A stretch of 8,540 bases of DNA, taken from assembly GCA_003527965.1 (NCBI GenBank), contig DPVY01000202.1, forward strand, positions 1-8,540, read 5' to 3'. Within the stretch, counting starts at the first letter, position 1, and each line of letters opens with the position of its first letter. The position numbers were made by a program, and so were the translations under genes. Positions 6,281 to 8,540 of the stretch are shown piece by piece. The notes under the pieces were generated by a model that saw only the letters and a program-made list of their open reading frames with translations, did no database searches and was not told the DNA's origin. This DNA comes from Fidelibacterota bacterium. Its GTDB lineage: Bacteria > Fidelibacterota > UBA2242.

Positions 6281-8077
6281 TTAATGCTCCATCTTGAGAA
6301 CCGCAAGAAACGCTTCCTGAGGGATTTCGACCCGACCAACCTGTTTCATCCGCTTTTTACCCTCTTTCTGTTTTTCCAGCAACTTGCGTTTCCGTGTAAT
6401 ATCTCCGCCATAACATTTGGCGGTCACATTTTTCCGCAAAGCCTTTACAGTAGTTCTGGCGATAATCTTACTCCCAATCGCAGCCTGAATAATAACCTCA
6501 AAAAGCTGCTTGGGAATCAGTTCTTTCAATTTACTACAGAGTTCCCGCCCATGGTAAAATGCCTTTTCCCGGTGAACAATCCAGGAAAGCGCATCAAGCG
6601 GTTCGCCATTAATCAAAATATCCAGTTTCACCAGATCGCCCTTGCGAAAACCAATAGGTTCATAATCGAAGGAAGCATATCCACGTGAGACGGATTTTAG
6701 CTTATCATAAAAATCAAATACGATTTCACCAAGCGGTAATTCATAAATTACCTGAACTTTACCGGTATCAAGATAGTGGGTTGTTTTATATATACCCCGC
6801 TTATCCTGACATAATTTCAGAATATTTCCCAAATAATCAGTTTGAACAATGATCTCAGCCTTGACATAGGGCTCATTGATAGCCTCAATATCACCGGCAG
6901 GCGGCATATCGGATGGATTATGAATTTCGATCATCGCCCCTGTATGGAGAGCTGCCTGGTATCTAACGTTCGGCATGGTCGTAATAAGATCCAGGTTATA
7001 TTCCCGCTCCAGACGCTCCTGAACAACTTCCATATGAAGCAATCCCAAATAGCCGCATCGAAATCCAAAGCCCAACGCATTAGATGTCTCTGCCTCAAAT
7101 GTCAGCGAAGAATCATTTAATTTCATCTTCTCCAGGGAACTTCTCAGGTCTTCAAAATCTTCACTGACAACGGGATACATTCCGCTAAAAACCATGGGTT
7201 TTATTTCCCGATAACCCGGCAAAGGTTTTTCAGCCGGTTTTGTTTTATTCGTAATTGTATCGCCGACGTGAACTTTTGAAATATCTTTTACTCCAGCGGT
7301 GATATAGCCGACGTCACCGGAAACCAGGCGGGCGGTTTTGACCCGGGTCATCTTAAATTTTCCGACCTCGGCGACTTCGTAACTGGTGTCACCGGCAAAA
7401 AACCGGATATGTTGACCGGCTTTTACTTCACCGTCGAACACCCTTACGTAAGGGATAACACCGCGGAAAGCATCGAACATTGAATCAAAGATCAAAGCCC
7501 GTAAAGGTTTATCGGGATGATACTGTGGCGGTGGAATTTTTTCTACAATGGCATCCAAAACGCCCTGTAGCCCCTGACCGCTTTTAGCACTGGTTAAAAC
7601 AATTTCACTCTCGTCACAACCAATGAGATCGACAATCTGGTGTATTGAACTCTCTATATCGGCGCCCGGTAAATCGATTTTATTGATTACCGGAATAATA
7701 GTCAAATCGTTCTCAATTGCAAGATAGGCATTACTGACCGTCTGAGCCTCAACCCCCTGTGAGGCATCAACCAACAGCAAAGCGCCTTCGCAAGCAGCAA
7801 GACTTCGGGAAACTTCATAGGAAAAATCAACATGACCGGGTGTATCGATCAGATTAAGGATATAATTTTTACCGTCACTATGTTTATAATCCATCTGAAT
7901 CGGGTGTGATTTTATCGTAATTCCACGCTCCCGTTCCAGATCCATATCATCAAGCACCTGGGATTTCATATCTCTCTGACTAATTGTCCCCGTAAATTCC
8001 AGCATCCGGTCCGCCAGCGTAGATTTACCGTGGTCTATATGAGCAATAATTGAAAAATTTCTTACATTTAACTTCAT
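6281..8077 (-). CDS. lepA: Elongation factor 4 (LepA), ribosome-associated translational GTPase, 598 aa
   Basis: LepA is a membrane-associated and cytosolic GTPase that binds 70S ribosomes; roles in back-translocation, initiation and 30S biogenesis have been proposed. All G motifs are present: G1 AHIDHGKST (12-20), G2 RGITIKS with Thr54, G3 DTPGH (78-82) with the catalytic His82, G4 NKID (132-135), and G5 SAK (163-165). EF-G-like domains II, III and V follow. The C-terminus is the LepA-specific domain, with 'AKCYGGDITRKRKLLEKQKEG' and 'VEIPQEAFLAVLKMEH', which separates LepA from EF-G. The frame is open upstream to a TTG at 8113 (610 aa). I chose the ATG at 8077 because LepA proteins normally begin about five residues before RNFSIIAHIDHGKST, and because the best promoter places the transcript start near 8108, inside the extension. 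A GAGGAG at 8107-8102 is too far from the ATG to act as its ribosome-binding site. It is the first gene of a probable lepA-protease unit. Confidence 0.97.
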   Translation of the reverse strand: MKLNVRNFSIIAHIDHGKSTLADRMLEFTGTISQRDMKSQVLDDMDLERERGITIKSHPIQMDYKHSDGKNYILNLIDTPGHVDFSYEVSRSLAACEGALLLVDASQGVEAQTVSNAYLAIENDLTIIPVINKIDLPGADIESSIHQIVDLIGCDESEIVLTSAKSGQGLQGVLDAIVEKIPPPQYHPDKPLRALIFDSMFDAFRGVIPYVRVFDGEVKAGQHIRFFAGDTSYEVAEVGKFKMTRVKTARLVSGDVGYITAGVKDISKVHVGDTITNKTKPAEKPLPGYREIKPMVFSGMYPVVSEDFEDLRSSLEKMKLNDSSLTFEAETSNALGFGFRCGYLGLLHMEVVQERLEREYNLDLITTMPNVRYQAALHTGAMIEIHNPSDMPPAGDIEAINEPYVKAEIIVQTDYLGNILKLCQDKRGIYKTTHYLDTGKVQVIYELPLGEIVFDFYDKLKSVSRGYASFDYEPIGFRKGDLVKLDILINGEPLDALSWIVHREKAFYHGRELCSKLKELIPKQLFEVIIQAAIGSKIIARTTVKALRKNVTAKCYGGDITRKRKLLEKQKEGKKRMKQVGRVEIPQEAFLAVLKMEH

Positions 8078-8118
8078 AGATGCAAATTTAAGATAATTGT
8101 TCTCCTCAAACAAGATGA

Positions 8119-8146
8119 CTTATAATAATTGATGCTATAACGTAAA
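8119..8146 (-). promoter_or_regulatory. Candidate lepA promoter
   Basis: The minus strand reads TTTACG (8146-8141), a 16-nt spacer, then TATAAG (8124-8119), a 5-of-6 match to TATAAT. Initiation would fall near 8112-8108, giving a leader of about 30-35 nt to the ATG at 8077. This position argues against use of the TTG at 8113 as the start of lepA. Confidence 0.4.
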
Positions 8147-8167
8147 GAATTAAAAATATAATGGAAT

Positions 8168-8183
8168 ATTTAGGCGCCTAAAT
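8168..8183. promoter_or_regulatory. 16-bp perfect palindrome upstream of lepA (candidate operator)
   Basis: ATTTAGGCGCCTAAAT reads the same on both strands without a gap. It sits 22 bp upstream of the candidate lepA -35 box, in an AT-rich stretch where its GGCGCC core stands out. The position would suit an activator or a regulator of a divergent gene. No regulator is recognised from the sequence, and it could also be a short RNA hairpin or chance. Confidence 0.4.
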
Positions 8184-8243
8184 TGCAACGGCTCCAAGTC
8201 AAGTTACCGGATTAAAATAGTCCTCTTTGCTTTCAAACGTTAA

Positions 8244-8284
8244 CCACCCAATTCATTGGGTGGACTCATTATCTCACAGAGTCC
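8244..8284. repeat. Two overlapping inverted repeats (possible alternative hairpins or palindromic intergenic element)
   Basis: CCACCCAAT (8244-8252) and ATTGGGTGG (8255-8263) are perfect reverse complements separated by 2 nt, so 8 bp with a 4-nt loop would form in RNA. GGACTC (8262-8267) and GAGTCC (8279-8284) form a second 6-bp inverted repeat with an 11-nt loop. The two share bases 8262-8263, so the full helices exclude each other. No T-run follows on either strand, so this is not a standard intrinsic terminator. On the minus strand the first palindrome reads as a tiny frame, MSPPNELGG-stop. Confidence 0.5.
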
Positions 8285-8540
8285 CCATTTGAGGAAACCG
8301 TCAGACAACCAAGTACAAACCGGGACGTTTAAATTTAAAATTTGCTGTTTTTACTTCCGGCGTGTCCGGGTCAGGATCTATATAGTGTCTGAACGAAAAC
8401 CCGTAACCGATTAGAGATGAGTATATTAAGGCAATATTGTGATCTGAATAATCGACTGATTTTCACGAAAGTCAATAAAAACCACCATAATACCTATGTT
8501 TCTACAGAATTACAGAGGTTGTCATCGTATGTTAGTATGG

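Larger units (their letters stand above)
8078..8540. other. Region upstream of lepA without a convincing gene
   Basis: Apart from the lepA promoter candidate and the two palindromic structures, no gene with recognisable homology is seen. Two short open stretches exist. On the minus strand, 53 codons between stops at 8465-8463 and 8303-8301 have no ATG or GTG, and the only TTG codons are in the last five positions. On the plus strand, a frame from the ATG at 8417 runs open for 41 codons to the window edge. They overlap each other, so at most one is real. Several frames are open for 20-40 codons here, and neither stretch has a strong ribosome-binding site. The region may be plain intergenic DNA, a decayed gene, or the start of a gene to the right. 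Confidence 0.5.

Noticed and set aside
6284..6688. Plus-strand frame of 134 codons antisense to the 3' end of lepA, preceded by a textbook AAAAAGGAGG ribosome-binding site 5 nt before its ATG
   Set aside because: The opposite strand encodes the highly conserved LepA C-terminal domain, which fixes this sequence. The antisense protein has no recognisable domain. The GGAGG lies just past the lepA stop and can be chance. A conserved antisense frame in relatives would reopen the case.
8078..8113. N-terminal extension of LepA by 12 residues from a TTG at 8113
   Set aside because: LepA proteins normally begin at the position of the ATG at 8077. The extension has no ribosome-binding site before it, and it coincides with the predicted transcript start.
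8244..8263. Palindrome as an intrinsic terminator
   Set aside because: The hairpin is strong, but no run of T follows it on either strand. It is recorded as a repeat or possible RNA element instead.

Overview
The window is an AT-leaning bacterial chromosome segment from a diderm (outer-membrane) bacterium. It carries ordinary housekeeping and envelope genes, mostly on the minus strand. The evidence for a diderm is an Omp85-family protein with POTRA domains next to a 1302-residue TamB-like protein. The style suggests the Fibrobacterota-Chlorobiota-Bacteroidota (FCB) superphylum or a nearby lineage: tRNA genes without encoded CCA, A/T-rich leaders that mostly lack Shine-Dalgarno sites, TTG and GTG starts, and a tamB-then-tamA order. 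The Omp85 protein has a signal peptidase I type signal rather than the lipoprotein signal of Bacteroidota TamL, which argues mildly against a typical Bacteroidota member. This placement is inference; no phylogenetic marker was aligned.

Layout from left to right: (1) positions 1-1043, minus strand, the N-terminal 347 residues of a TamA/BamA-like outer-membrane protein that runs off the left edge; (2) 1046-4954, minus, tamB-like, ending 2 nt before the TTG start of the Omp85 gene, so the two form one unit; (3) 4955-5534, an intergenic block with two divergently transcribed serine tRNA genes, Ser(UGA) on minus and Ser(GCU) on plus; (4) 5535-6245, minus, a CPBP/CAAX-type intramembrane protease; (5) 6281-8077, minus, lepA (elongation factor 4), 35 nt upstream of the protease and probably co-transcribed with it; (6) 8078-8540, a region with no convincing gene. 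It holds the likely lepA promoter, a 16-bp perfect palindrome, a larger hairpin-forming palindrome with an overlapping second inverted repeat, and short open stretches that could be gene remnants or the start of a gene beyond the edge.

TamB and the Omp85 protein form a recognisable working pair: TamB is an inner-membrane-anchored beta-rich bridge across the periplasm, and the Omp85 partner holds its C-terminus in the outer membrane. LepA acts on ribosomes. The role of the membrane protease is not deducible from its position. I found no mobile element, CRISPR array, defence system or other new multi-gene system. The most interesting signals are non-coding: the two palindromes upstream of lepA and the start region of tamB, where a GTG start overlaps a minimal ATG-TGA element.
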